Shown piece after piece: positions 25,216 to 36,800 of a stretch of 64,000 nt of DNA. Each line of letters begins with the position of its first letter. The first letter of the stretch is position 1. The stretch is from Salvelinus alpinus (lineage: Eukaryota > Chordata > Actinopteri > Salmoniformes > Salmonidae), in contig NC_092092.1 of NCBI RefSeq assembly GCF_045679555.1, positions 22,806,969 through 22,870,968 on the forward strand. The letters run 5' to 3'. Below the pieces are notes generated by a model that worked only from the letters and a program-made list of their open reading frames with translations, made no database searches and was not told the DNA's origin. The position numbers and the translations under genes are program-made.

Positions 25216-27720
25216 CAGTGCTTCTCAATTATTTTCTGTTACAACCCCCCTAGGAAGAAGTAAACATTTCGCGCCCCCCAACTCTCCGCCGCGACTGTAA
25301 ATAGTATCATTTGTCTATAAAATTGTTATAAGTACACCTCTGCATAACATTGTATCCTTATTAACATTAAAGAAAACAAAAAAAGAAAAAAGAAAGAAAT
25401 ATAGATCAACTTACAACAAAGAATAACTTTATTAACACTGTTTTTTAGTCTGTAACAGAAAAGACTTAAAGTGCATCAATTTGCCTGAAATGTTAAAAAA
25501 AAATTAAATCCTTATTTAAACTGTAAACGTTTTTTGACCATTTGATACTGAAAAATAAAATTAAATATAATCAATAAATAATAATAAATTCAAATTGATC
25601 AGCAACATTAACTCAGGAGCACAATATATGAAACACTTTGACCTATAAAACAAAAATGAATAAAACAATTTGTGCTGATTTTTTAAAATCAAAATGAGGA
25701 AGTCAGGATTAATGGCAACAATGAGCACGTTTTGCAGAGCACAGCTTTTCGAAGCGGGGTTTGAAGCATGATACTGCAACTCTCAGCTCCTGCTCAATGT
25801 TTAGCTGGGACCTGTACTTGGTCTTCAGTGCAGCAACAGCAGAGAAGCCAGTCTCACAAAGATAAGATGTTGCAAAAGGAAGAAGAATACCCATGGCCCT
25901 CTGCCCTAAGAGTGGATACTGCCTCTCTACACTCAGCCAGAATTCACTCAGTGTCTGTGATGTGAACCTCAGTCTCAATGTGGAGTCAGACGTCATATCA
26001 ATGAACTGGTCCTCCTCTGCAGAGCTGAAACCAGTTGGAGCTGGTGCATTGAAAGGATCTCTCACCCAGTCATATTGGGAACTGTTTTCAGGGAAGTACT
26101 TTTTAAAGAATCCCATCAGTGATGACATATGCTCCTTAATATATGGAATCACTGAGGTGGCATCATAGTCAGTAGTGTCAACAAATTCATGCAGGTTCTC
26201 GAATGAATCAGTATTTCCTTCATCAAGTCGCCTGCCCCACATTGCAAGCTTTCGAATGAAAGAGCTGATCTTGTCTGTGACCTGAGGGAGGTGTTTATCT
26301 TTCCCTTGAAGCTGTAGATTTAGTTCATTTAGCTTTCCAAATATGTCACTCAGGTAGGCCAGTTTTGCCAGGAAGTTCTCATCACAAAATTTCTCTGCGA
26401 GGTCATACTTGTGCTCCTGCTCCGAAAACATTCTTATCTGCTCAAAAACTCAGGACAAGACTTTTCCTCGTGACAGCGACCTTGCTTCACTGTGAAACAG
26501 CACAGCTTGATGTTCAGCTCCCATCTCCTCACAGATAGCAGAGAAGACTCTTGTTTTTAGTGGTCTTTATAAAATTGACTACACCTACAATGTCAGTCAT
26601 AACCTCACTTAATTCAGAGGAAAGGTGCCTTGATGCCAGTGCTTCTCTGTGTATAACACAGTGTGTCCACTCAGCATTAGGTGAGGCCTTCTTGAGGAGT
26701 GCCCGAAGTCCTTTTCTCATCCCTGCCATGGTCTGTGCACCATCACTGTAAACACCAATGCAGTTCTCCCACTTTAGCCCATTCTCAGTCAGGAAGCAGT
26801 CCAGCATTTTGAATAGCTCTTCAGCTGTGGCTCTGTCTCTGACATATTTACAAAAAAGTAGATCCTCACACAGGGAGTTTGTCATGTCAAAACGTACATA
26901 AGCAATAAACAAACAGTCTTTGTTGCTGTCAGTTGCTTCATCGAACTGTAAGGCAAAACGTTTGTCTTTGAGTTTATCTACCAGCTGTTCTTTAAGATCG
27001 TTAGCAATGTCATTTATACGTCTGTGGACAGTGTCATTGGACAGAGGGATAGTTTTTATTTTTGCAGCACTTGCGTCATCCAGCATGACAGAGACCATGT
27101 CTAATGCTGCAGGCAGTATCAGCTCCTCTGCTATGGAGTGTTTTTTTTTGCACTGAGCAATTTGGTACGCCACCTTATATGATGCTAACAGTGCTCGCTG
27201 GTTTACTGAAGTAGCATTCACAAAGCGGGACGATTGTTGGCAATGTTCGGCACGTTTTCGCAGAAAAAACTCAAGCGGCTTATCAGCGTGATTGGGGTGT
27301 AATGTCTTTAAGTGACGCCTTCATTTATTTGGCTTCATGCTGTCCGCTGCCAAAATTTTTAGACACAGCAAACATACCGGTCTTTCCTCGTCTCCCACCG
27401 TAATCACAGTGAAGCCAAGCGCTACATACGCTTCGTCATATTTCCTCGTCTTAGCTTTCGGGAGACTTACGTTTGTTTCATTATCTCCGTCTCTCTCCGC
27501 CTTTCTTTTCATCCCTGTTAAATATTTTTCCATGGTGTCTCTTAAGGGTTTGTTATCTGCACTTCATATCTCCTGCTCTGTTCTGTGTGCTCTTGTTCGG
27601 TGCAAAAAAAAACTACTCCCTGCGGCAAAAAAAAGCATGTTCCCCGGGGTCACACGCACCCCCCCTGGCATCGCTCCGAGCCCCCCCGGGGGGGCGCACC
27701 CCACTATTTGAGAAGGACTG
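25216..27720 (-). mobile_element. hAT DNA transposon (Charlie/ZBED-type), 2505 bp, inactive
   Basis: The ends are CAGTGCTTCTCAATTATTTT and, inverted, CAGTCCTTCTCAAATAGTGG. Perfect 8 bp duplications GACTACTG lie at 25208-25215 and 27721-27728. Removing the element rejoins the LINE codons for LDYCNALL. GC-rich runs near 27650-27700 form a subterminal block. The transposase is on the minus strand. Confidence 0.95.
25709..27533 (-). pseudogene. hAT transposase pseudogene with BED zinc finger (ZBED/SCAND3-like)
   Basis: Reading from 27533: a basic N-terminus (MEKYLTGMKRKAERD), then a BED-type finger with C54-x2-C57 and HLKTLH. A TGA at about 27318-27320 interrupts it just before the histidines. 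The frame continues to 26529 with hAT RNase-H-like motifs QFDEATD, YSDGAQTMAG and THCVIHREALA. A frameshift near 26545 and a stop near 26450 follow. The last part (25709-26431) has LCETGFSAVAALKTKYRSQL, the C-terminal hAT dimerisation region with its conserved Glu. It resembles domesticated ZBED genes, but the disruptions and flanking element ends show it is a dead transposon. Confidence 0.9.
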
Positions 27721-27728
27721 GACTACTG

Positions 27729-28167
27729 CAATGCTCTACTTTCCGGCTACCCGGATAAAGCACTAAATAAACTTCAGTTAGTGCTAAATACGTCTGCTAG
27801 AATCCTGACTAGAACCAATTTTTTTGATCATATTACTCCAGTGCTAGCCTCCCTACACTGGCATCCTGTTAAGGCAAGGGCTGATTTCAAGGTTTTACTG
27901 CTAACCTACAAAGCATTACATGGGCTAGCTCCTACCTATCTTTCCGATTTGGTCCTGCCGTACATACCTACACGTACGCTACGGTCACAAGACGCAGGCC
28001 TCCTAATTGTCCCTAGAATTTCTAAGCAAACAGCTGGAGGCAGGGCTTTCTCCTATAGAGCTCAATTTTTATGGAATGGTCTCCCTACCCATGTGAGAGA
28101 CGCAGACTCGGTCTCAACCTTTAAGTCTTTACTGAAGACTCATCTATTCAATAGGTCATATGATTGA
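27729..28167 (+). pseudogene. LINE C-terminal segment (continues 24107-25207)
   Basis: After the hAT insertion the LINE resumes with YCNALLSGYPDKALNKLQLVLNTSARILTRT, then a 128-codon open frame (27781-28167) with HITPVLASLHWHPVKARADFKVLLLTYKALHGLAPTYLSDLV and RAFSYRAQFLWNGLP...STFKSLLKTHLFN, ending at a natural-looking TGA. This is the conserved C-terminal region of L2-like RT proteins. Confidence 0.88.
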
Positions 28168-29052
28168 GTGTAGTCTGGCCCAGGAGTGTGAAGGTGAACG
28201 GAAAGACTCTGGAGCAACGAACCGCCCTTGCTGTCTCTGCCTGGCCGGTTCCCCTCTCTCCACTGGGATTCTCTGCCTCTAACCCTATTACAGGGGCTGA
28301 GTCACTGGCTTAGTGGTGCTCTTCCATGCCGTCCCTAGGAGGGGCGCGTCACTTGAGTGGGTTGAGTCGCTGATGTGGTCTTCCTGTCTGGGTTGGCGTC
28401 CCCCCTTGGGTTGTGCCGTGGCGGAGATCTTTGTGGGCTATACTCGGCCTTGTCTTAGGATGGTAAATTGGTGGTTGAAGATATCCCTCTAGTGGTGTGG
28501 GGGCTGTGCTTTGGCAAAGTGGGTGGGGTTATATCCTGCCTGTTTGGCCCTGTCTGGGGGTATCATCGGATGGGGCCACAGTGTCTCCTGACCCCTCCCG
28601 TCTCAGCCTCCAGTATTTATGCTGCAGTAGATTGTGTCGGGGGGCTAGGGTCAGTCTGTTATATCTGGAGTATTTCTCCTGTCTTATCCGGTGTCCTGTG
28701 TGAATTTAAGTATGCTCTCTCTAATTCTCTCTTTATTTCTCTCTCTCGGAGGACCTGAGCCCTAGGACCATGCCTCAGGACTACCTGGCTTGATCACTCC
28801 GTGCTGTCCCCAGTCCACCTGGCCGTGCTGCTGCTCCAGTTTCAACTGTTCTGCCTGCGGCTATGGAACCCGGACCTGTTCACCGGACGTGCTACCTGTT
28901 TTCAACTCTCTAGAGACAGCAGGAGCGGTAGAGATACTCTCAATGATCGGCTATGAAAAGCCAACTGACATTTACTCCTGAGGTGCTGACTTGTTGCACC
29001 CTCGACAACTACTGTGATTATTATTATTTGACCATGCTGGTCATTTATCAAC
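28168..29052 (+). other. LINE 3' untranslated region, proximal part
   Basis: G/T- and C-rich sequence continuous with the LINE stop codon, ending at the ATTTGAAC duplication (29053-29060) of the next insertion. It resumes at 31446. Short open frames here are incidental. Confidence 0.75.
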
Positions 29053-29171
29053 ATTTGAACTAGAGGTCGACTGATTAATCGGAATGGCCGATTAATTAGG
29101 GCCGATTTCAAGTTTTCATAACAATCGGGAATTGGTATTTTTGGACACAGATTTGGCCGTTTAAAAAAAAT

Positions 29172-29835
29172 ATATTTTTTTTATTACACCTTTATTTAAC
29201 TAGGCAAGTCAGTTAAGAACACATTCTTGCCTCCCGGGTGGCGCAGTGGTCTAGAGCACTGCGTCGCAGCGCTAGCTGTGCCACCAGAGACTGGGTTCGC
29301 GCCCAGGCTCTGTCGCAGCCAGCCGCGACCGGGAGGTCCGTGGGGCGACGCACAATTGGCCTAGCGTCGTCCGGGTTAGGGAGGGTTTGGCCGGTAGGGA
29401 TATCCTTGTCTCATCGTGCACCAGCGACTCCTGTGGCGGGCCGGGCGCAGTGCGCGCTAGCCTGGTAGCCAGGTGCACGGTGTTTCCTCCGACACATTGG
29501 TGCAGCTGTCTTCCGGGTTGGAGGTGCGCTGTGTTAAGAAGCAGTGCGGCTTGGTTGGTTGTGTTTCGGAGGACGCATGGCTTTCGACCTTCGTCTCTCC
29601 CGAGCCCGTACGGGAGTTGTAGCGATGAGACAAGATAGTGATTACTAACAATTGGATACCACGAGATTGGGGAGAAAAAAGGGGGTAAAATGTTTTTTTA
29701 TTTTTTTCAATGACGGCCTAGGAACGGTGGGTTAACTGCCTTGTTCAGGGGCAGAACGACAGATTTTTACCTTGTCAGCTGGGGATTCATTTTTGCAACC
29801 TTCCGGTTACTAGTCCAACGCTCTAACCACCTGCC
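29172..29835 (-). mobile_element. tRNA-derived SINE interrupted by a second SINE
   Basis: On the minus strand the head (GGCAGGTGGTTAGAGCGTTGG, complement near 29835) carries tRNA-like A/B-box sequence. The tail reads GTTCTTAACTGACTTGCCTA then TTAAATAAAGG (complement at 29186-29225). The two halves are separated by the SINE at 29230-29700. Confidence 0.75.
29230..29700 (+). mobile_element. tRNA-derived SINE, second family
   Basis: The head CCTCCCGGGTGGCGCAGTGG holds an A-box-like TGGCGCAGTGG, and GGGTTCGCGCCC near 29293 is a degraded B box. The body includes ACACATTGGTGCAGCTG and TTCGGAGGACGCATGGC, ending in a short A/G-rich tail. A diverged inverted copy lies at 53761-54125. Confidence 0.8.
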
Positions 29836-31445
29836 TTACATTGCACTCCACGAGGAGCCTGCGTGGCAGGCTGACTACCTGTTACGTGAGGGCAGCAAGA
29901 AGCCAAGGTAAGTTGCTAGCTAGCATTAAACTTATAAAAAACAACAATCTTCACATAATCACTAGTTAACTACACATGGTTGATGATATTACTAGTTTAT
30001 CTAGCGTGTCCTGCGTAGCATATAATCGATGCGGTGCCTGTTAATTTCTCATCGAATCACAGCCTACTTCGCCAAACGGGTGATGATTTAGCACTGTCGT
30101 TGCACCAAACCTAAACATAAATATCAATGCCTTTCTTTAAAATCAATACACAAGTATATATTTTGAAACCTGCATATTTAGTTAATATTGCCTGCTAACA
30201 TGAATTCCTTATAATTAGGGAAATTGTGTCACTTCTCTTGCGTTCTGTGCAAGCAGTCAGGGTATATGCAGCAGTTTGGGCCGCCTGGCTCGTTGCGAAC
30301 TGTGTGAAGTCCATTTATTCCTAACAAAGACCGTAATTAATTTGCCAGAATTGTACATAATTATGACATAACATTGAAGGTTGTACAATGTAACAGCAAT
30401 ATTGAGACTTAGGGATGTCACGCGTTAGCTAAAATACGGAACGGTTCCGTATTTCACTGAAAGAATAAACGTTTTGTTTTCGAAATGATAGTTTCCGGAT
30501 TCGACCATATTAATGACCAAAGGCTCGTATTTCTGTGTGTTATTATGTTATAATTAAGTCTATGATTTGATAGAGCAGTCTGACTGAGCGATGGTAGGCT
30601 GCAGCAGGCTCGTACGCATTCATTCAAACAGCACTTTCGTGCGTTTTGCCAGCAGCTCTTCGCAATGCTTCAAGCATTGAGCTGTTTATGACTTCAAGCC
30701 TATCAACTCCCGAGATTAGGCTGGTGTAACCGATGTGAAATGGCTAGCTAGTTAGCGGGGTGCGCACTAATAACGTTTCAATCGGTGATGTCACTCGCTC
30801 TGAGACTTGGAGTAATTGTTCCCCTTGCTCTGCAAGGGCCGCGGCTTTTGTGGAGCGATGGGTAACGATGCTTCGAGGGTGGCTGTTGTCGATGTGTCCC
30901 TGGTTCGAGCCCAGGTAGGGGCGAGGAGAGGGACGGAAGCTATACTCTGTTACAATGGCAATACTAAAGTGCCTATAAGAACATCCAATAGTCAAAGGTA
31001 TATGAAATACAAATCGATAGAGAGAAATAGTCCTATAATTCCTATAATAACTACAAGCCAAAACTTCTTATCTGGGAATATTGAAGACTCATGTTAAAAG
31101 GAACCACCAGTTTTCATATGTTCTCATGTTCTGAGCAAGGAACTTAAACGTTAGCTTTTTTACATGGCACATATTGCACTTTTACTTTCTTCTCCAACAC
31201 TTTGTTTTTGCATTATTTAAACCAAATTGAACATGTTTCATTATTCATTTGAGGCTAAATAGATTTTATTGATGTATTATATTAAGTTAAAATAAGTGTT
31301 CATTCAGTATTGTTGTAATTGTCATTATCACAAATACATTTTAAAAAATCGTCCTATTAATCGGTATCGGCTTTTTTTGGTCCTCCAATAATCGGTAACG
31401 GTATCGGGGTTGAAAAATCATAATCGGTCGACCTCTAATTTGAAC

Positions 31446-31682
31446 ATCTTGGCCATGTTCTGTTATAATCTCCACCCGGCACAGCCAGAAGAGGACTGGC
31501 CACCCCTCATAGCCTAGTTCCTCTCTAGGTTTCTTCCTAGGTTTTGGTCTTTCTAGGGAGTTTTTCCTAGCCACCGTGCTTCTACACCTGCATTGCTTGC
31601 TGTTTGGGGTTTTAGGCTGGGTTTCTGTACAGCACTTTGATATATCAGCTGATGTAAGAAGGGCTATATAAATACATTTGAT
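31446..31682 (+). other. LINE 3' end with TTTGAT tail
   Basis: It continues the LINE 3' region after the hAT-type insertion and ends in CTATATAAATACATTTGATT with TTTGAT repeats, the 3' tail seen on other copies (for example about 63019-63036). The MITE sequence CAGAGGCAGTAGGGATGACC resumes directly afterwards. Confidence 0.8.
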
Positions 31683-31742
31683 TTGATTTGATCAGAGGCA
31701 GTAGGGATGACCAGGGATGTTCTCTTGATAAGTGTGTGAATT

Positions 31743-32019
31743 TGTAACGTATACGCTGGGAGGCAGAAAGCAAGTGCAGTTGGTGAGTTTAATAATAAAC
31801 GGAGCATCAAACAATATAACCAACACGAGTAGCAATACTGACTGGGGAAAGAACCTAAGGGAGTGCCAGATATAGGGGAGGTAATAAGTGAGGTAATGGA
31901 GTCCAGGTGTGTCTGATGATGACATGCAGGAGCGCAATGATTGATACCAGGTGTGCATAATGATGGATCCCAGGACCAGTGTCAAACGCCGGAGGGGAGG
32001 AGCGGGAGTAGACGTGACA
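31743..32019 (-). mobile_element. Solo LTR (TGTCACGTCTACTCC family), 277 bp
   Basis: On the plus strand it runs from TGTAACG to GTAGACGTGACA, flanked by perfect GAATT duplications (31738-31742, 32020-32024), and it interrupts the MITE word GTGTGAATT/GACCATTTT. It belongs to the same family as 38634-38935. Confidence 0.92.
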
Positions 32020-32213
32020 GAATTAGACCATTTTGCGAATACTTTTTGGGTATCAGGGAAAATGTAAGGAGTAAAAAGTACATTATTTTCTTTAGGAATA
32101 TTGGGAAGTAAAAGTAAAGTTTAGCAAAAATATAAATAGTAAAGTACAGATACCACAAAAAACAACCAAAGTAGTACTTTAAAGTATTTTTACTTAAGTA
32201 CTTTACACCATTG

Positions 32214-32740
32214 ATGATATCAGAATTGACATTATGTATCTGAATGCTACAAATCTATTGCCTGATGACCCAACCTGAATTTAATTCCGCTGCTCTATTC
32301 ATCGCTACATACATTCAGTCTGAATTTGCCATCATAGTTGTTTTTGTGACGTTAAAACGAGGGGCATTGTACAAAACAAATGTATCAGCAATTGGGTTGT
32401 CTAACAAATCTAACCAATCAAAGTATCAAAGTTGATAACGTCATCATGTAGGCTGGCTCTTCCCCAGGCCATCAGTTTCTGGGACCAATCAGAACGGTCG
32501 GAATGTGTTCGCATTCCAGAAGTCGTCGGGGAGGGAGTCAAATCCAGACTCACGGTTGAAAAGAAACGTTCGTGGGCGTGGCGTTTGGCTGGAGCGATGT
32601 GGATGTGTAGCCAGGCAAACGAACTTAGAGAAATGGCTCAGAAATTATATTTTTTCACAATGCTAGATTCAGTCAACAGAACGCTTCTTATGATGCTGCT
32701 ACTCCCTTGGTAAAGTCAGACGGTAACCTTCCATAAAATA
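32214..32740. other. Non-coding, GC-richer patch
   Basis: It contains two CCAAT-type words (32410, 32482) and GTGGGCGTGG near 32572, which can occur in promoters. There is no adjacent gene and no recognised exon, so a repeat origin is equally possible. Confidence 0.35.
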
Positions 32741-32741
32741 C

Positions 32742-32843
32742 ACTGCATTCCAAATGGCACCCTATTCCCTATGTAGGGCACTACTTTTGACAGGGCACTG
32801 GAAAAAATGAATACACTATATAGGGAATAGGGTACTGCCGCAG
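32742..32843. repeat. Small palindromic MITE
   Basis: CACCCTATTCCCTATGTAG near 32758 recurs inverted as CTATATAGGGAATAGGGT near 32816. The arms flank a short centre with ACTACTTTTGACAGGGCAC. It has the look of a 100 bp foldback MITE. Confidence 0.7.
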
Positions 32844-32844
32844 G

Positions 32845-33271
32845 TGTGACTGATTGCCTCGCTAACTCTCAAAGCAATCTCATTGGTTAATATGTTTCCT
32901 GACCTACAGTATATAAAACCCCTGTTTCTTTCTGTTTGAGGGGCGGCTGCTCACGGGAGGTGATGCAGTCCAGAGGTAAGGTGGTTTCCGGGAGTATGGG
33001 GGAAATAGATTCTCGTTAGTTTGAGGAGGGTAACAAGATGGATGCTTACCTCCTGGGCTGCACCGCCTCCTGTGCCATTTTGTTACTTTGATTGTTTGTT
33101 GCATGGTTTGTGAATGTTCCTGGGCCAGTGAGAATGGCCACTGCTATAAAGGTGAACTTGTAAACCATTCCCTATTATTTATTAAATGCTGAAACTGGTC
33201 CTTGGTTTCTACTTCACTCTGCCTGCTCAACTCAAATCCAAAAGAACCTGTCACTTTTCCACCTCTTGGCA
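32845..33271 (+). mobile_element. 5' LTR of a retrotransposon relic
   Basis: It contains a TATA-like CAGTATATAAAACC (32906) and an ATTATTTATTAAATG polyadenylation-type region (about 33174). It ends ...TCTTGGCA two bases before a primer-binding site. The left edge (TGTGACTG at 32845) is tentative. Confidence 0.6.
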
Positions 33272-33273
33272 TT

Positions 33274-33291
33274 TGGCGTAGTCGGCAGGAT
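33274..33291 (+). other. Primer-binding site complementary to tRNA-Ser
   Basis: TGGCGTAGTCGGCAGGAT is complementary to the CCA-bearing 3' end of vertebrate tRNA-Ser (ATCCTGCCGACTACG-CCA), based on recalled tRNA sequence. Its position two bases after a CA LTR end is the expected arrangement for priming minus-strand DNA synthesis. Confidence 0.75.
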
Positions 33292-33850
33292 CTGGGCCAC
33301 TGACTGGGCAGTTGTGGAGTAGAGTAGTTTGTTTGCTTTTGACATTTGTTTCCCTACAGGATGACCTATGTAGTCTGGTAGTCCTGGGAGTGGCAGGGCT
33401 GAAGATGGAGCTTTCCCCTATTGTTCTCTATGAAGACCCAGCATGTCCGAACTGTCCTTGAGCATTTTGAGGTGCCCTACGGATGAAGGCGCAGCAGTCC
33501 TGAGACATGGTGTACATTGTGTTGTGGTGATGCTAAGGGGGTTAAGAGTCCAAGACAGCACTGCCATGTGGGCCATGACTGCCAGACGGGGTAGTCCACT
33601 CAAGTGGGTGATGGGTGTGGCTGTGATTATGGGGGGGGAAGAGTTCAGGAAGCACCCTCCGGTACACAGATGATTTAGGCGGCAATAAGGGGCTGAGGAA
33701 ATTCTGGATCTATCCCCTACGGCATTTCCATGGTTTGCTCAAACTCTTACCTAATCTATGCATCACTGGGAGTCCAACCATACAGATGAACATGTCCTCA
33801 TAGAATAGTAACAATATTATATATACAAGTCCGACTTCCAAGACCAACCG
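33292..33850 (+). pseudogene. Remnant internal region of the tRNA-Ser-primed retrotransposon
   Basis: Downstream of the primer-binding site there is a 76-codon open frame (33443-33673) and nothing recognisable as gag, protease, RT or integrase. No second LTR was seen, so the element is truncated. The right limit is arbitrary. Confidence 0.35.
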
Positions 33851-36800
33851 CAGCACCCACCTCCTCTGTTCGACATGCCAGCACTGAGAGATACAAGAAA
33901 TCCCCCATAATACTCTTTGAGTCTTCTCATCTAAGTTGTGTGTAATTGTTGTATGTAATTTTGTATTTATTGATGTTAGTCCATACCTATGTATTTCAGT
34001 GTCTTACTGCCATGTGGGTATATTAAAAAATGTCAAACTTGAATGGACCCATGGAATAGAATACTGATCGAACTCATAACAATGTCTTTCTGAGAATCCT
34101 GCACACACACACACACGGTAAAGCGGCAGTGTAGCGCCGCTGAATGGAGAGCGTGTTTTGGGGTTAAGTGCCTTGCCCAAGTGCCCAACGGTAGGGGATG
34201 TTTCATTGGCTGGTGTTTCTCTGTCAAGGAAAAACGATTACTCATTGAGATTCATTGAGTGAGACCATAGTCAGCTTTCTGAGGACATCAGGACAGGTCT
34301 TAATTGTCTCCCCCTGGTGGATAGATCAAGATGCTCCATCCTCAATCTCAAGTCTCCTCTTCAAAGTTATAGGTTCCCTCACAAATTGACAGTTTGACAG
34401 TTTACAAGGGACAACTTCACCAGTCAGACTGTCTAATTGAGTGCCTCATCTGTTGAAGTGTGTGCAGGAGACCTATTGTAAAGTTACTACTAGACCATCT
34501 GCTACCCATTACATGCATTTGTCTTCATAAGGATGCTTCCTAGAAAGCATGAAACGCTTTATTATACTCATCTTATTTACATTTCAAATGTATTTACATG
34601 AGTGCAATGAACTGCAGTGTTTCCATGGTGATAAAACCAGACGAACCTGGGGGCTCTTAAATTGCTGAGCAATGTGTAATTGATGGGGAGGCTAATTTCC
34701 ATGTATATAATCCCATTTGCCAAAAAAATGGTCCGTACAGCATGGTAGATGTGATTGGATCCCTGTATCATTACATAATACTTAACCTAACGTAGCAGGC
34801 GTAAAATAAGCATGGGCTGAGTCCACACATCCGTTTTTCAGGGGAAAGGGAAGTTAGGTTGAAAATACTGTATCCTTGAAAACCGGAAACACCCGCTTTC
34901 TACCAATGCTGCTAAGGGTGGGTGCATTATACTAAGTCCGAATCTAGAAGCCTAGGAGGGAACACTGGAGAGGCCCAAATATTGTTATGGTGTGTAATTC
35001 TATACTTTTCCCCCTTTTATCCTTCTTGTTCAACAGACTATGGCTTCCCCCAAATGTATTCAGATTATTCAGTGCTGAGAAAGAAAAACACAGTGCAGGC
35101 CTTTTAATTGGGAAGTGCAAGTGCTGATATTTTTAATGAGGAGTAATAGACTGTTCCATTCGCTTTGTTTGTTATTCCCAACTGAAATATTAGGGGCAAA
35201 CTTTGCTCGAATGAAAATGCTTATTAGTGAAACTATCCTGAATTCTAAAGGGTCGCACTTTATAATCTTAACGCTGCAGTCTGTAATTCAAACAACAACA
35301 AAACAGTCGCCCAGTCACTTTATTTTGGTAAACATACCTCGAAGACTGTTAAAGGGCTCACCATTTGAGGACAATGTGATATTCTGTACATGCAGTTGCA
35401 ACAAGTAGCAAAAGGTTTAGCCAGTCAAACGCACCCAAGGTGATCTTGATGGTGTATTTAAGTGTCTCTCCCATTTCTCTCATTGGCCTTGAAAAGGGCT
35501 TCTTGCTTGAGGCCTCCCTGTGTCACTGGAGAAATGAGAGCGTGACTGATTAGTGCATCATCACTTTTTTTCTGATTTCCTCTTTCATTTAAATTTCAGA
35601 ATCCATGCTAAATACTCAAGATGGAGCCTTGGGTTTTTATTTAACCATTCATTTCAAATCCAATAGTGCAACACAGAAAAATCCCAGAGGCTGAATCCAA
35701 GTATTACACAACTACTGTAGTCTAATTATCAGTATAAAAAAAGACACAAAGAAATATAAATTAGAAATGTTGTGCTCTCTGCTTTACAACAGCAGAATCC
35801 TCTGAGAGCAGCTTGATCTCACAAGCTCTTGACAATATTCTTTTTTTTAAATGTAGAAATGTAACATTCTTTATGGGAGACATGCCTTGTAAAAATAATC
35901 ACATTCACTCAACAAAATTAGGACTTCAAGGATGCAAGAACCGTGTAGGGTTAAGGTTAGATAATATACCCTGTGTGGTTATGGTCAAGGTATGGGTTAG
36001 GTACAGGTTAATGAAACAGAAATAACACATTTTGAAACCAAAACCAAAACTAAAACATGTGCATGGTTGTTGCTTCATGATGTAGAACAACCTTGGACAA
36101 CAAAAATGTTTTAACTGTCAGAAGCTAACAACCTGCTTGCCTTGCCACATCACCCCTTTTACCTTCTGCAGACATGGCCTTAAACTGACAAAGACTTCAT
36201 TTTTTGTTAGCGCTGTAAAAAAAAAAATGGTTGCATTTGCATGGATTTTCTGTAAATCTGTTCAACTCAGAATCTAACAGACTCCAATGACACATATCAA
36301 TGAGTGACGTTGTATTTGTGTGAGTGTGTGTGTGCATGCGTGCCATGTGTTCATTACTTGAGTTACAAATATCCTCCATCTTCATTACTCTAATCACTGT
36401 GCCATTACTGGAAGTCCCCCCCCCCCCCCCAAAACACACACACACTTTCCATTCATATGGTTTTGTGATATATAGCTAACTTAAAAAATGAAATAATAAC
36501 TTGCTATTTTTGTGATATATACTGTAGCTAAATGTAAGAAATAAACAAGAACTCATCGTTCATAAATTGCTTCTGAGCAGGGTGAACAATGTTTTACAAC
36601 GGCCAACCAGAACAACACTATCATCACTCATCTGATTGTTGTGATAGGAAAAATTACATATGTGAGTTTAGTCTAAGGCTGGCAGGCTGATCAGGGACCC
36701 AATCCACGTAATCTAATTGGTACAGTTGGCCAGATTAGGTTGCCAGTTCCCTTTGATTTGGATCTGTGCTGTGGTTACTGTCCATAATATTGCCTACAGA

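Larger units (their letters stand above)
29061..31437 (+). mobile_element. Non-autonomous hAT-type element, 2377 bp, inside the LINE 3' region
   Basis: The ends TAGAGGTCGACTGATTAATC and (inverted) TAGAGGTCGACCGATTATGA are flanked by perfect ATTTGAAC at 29053-29060 and 31438-31445. Subterminal CGATTAATCGG words recur at both ends. No transposase was found. A CCCTGGTTCGAGCCCAGG stretch near 30898 resembles a tRNA T-arm/B box. Two SINEs are nested near the left end. Confidence 0.9.

Noticed and set aside
25709-27533. A host ZBED-like gene
   Set aside because: Stops and a frameshift interrupt the frame, and it sits exactly between hAT ends with 8 bp duplications, so it is a dead transposase.
29238-29651. 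Several overlapping open frames on both strands
   Set aside because: They fall within a GC-rich SINE, which is non-coding.
32400-32600. A host promoter with CCAAT and GC boxes
   Set aside because: No gene or exon follows, and the region may itself be a dispersed repeat; the motifs alone are weak evidence.
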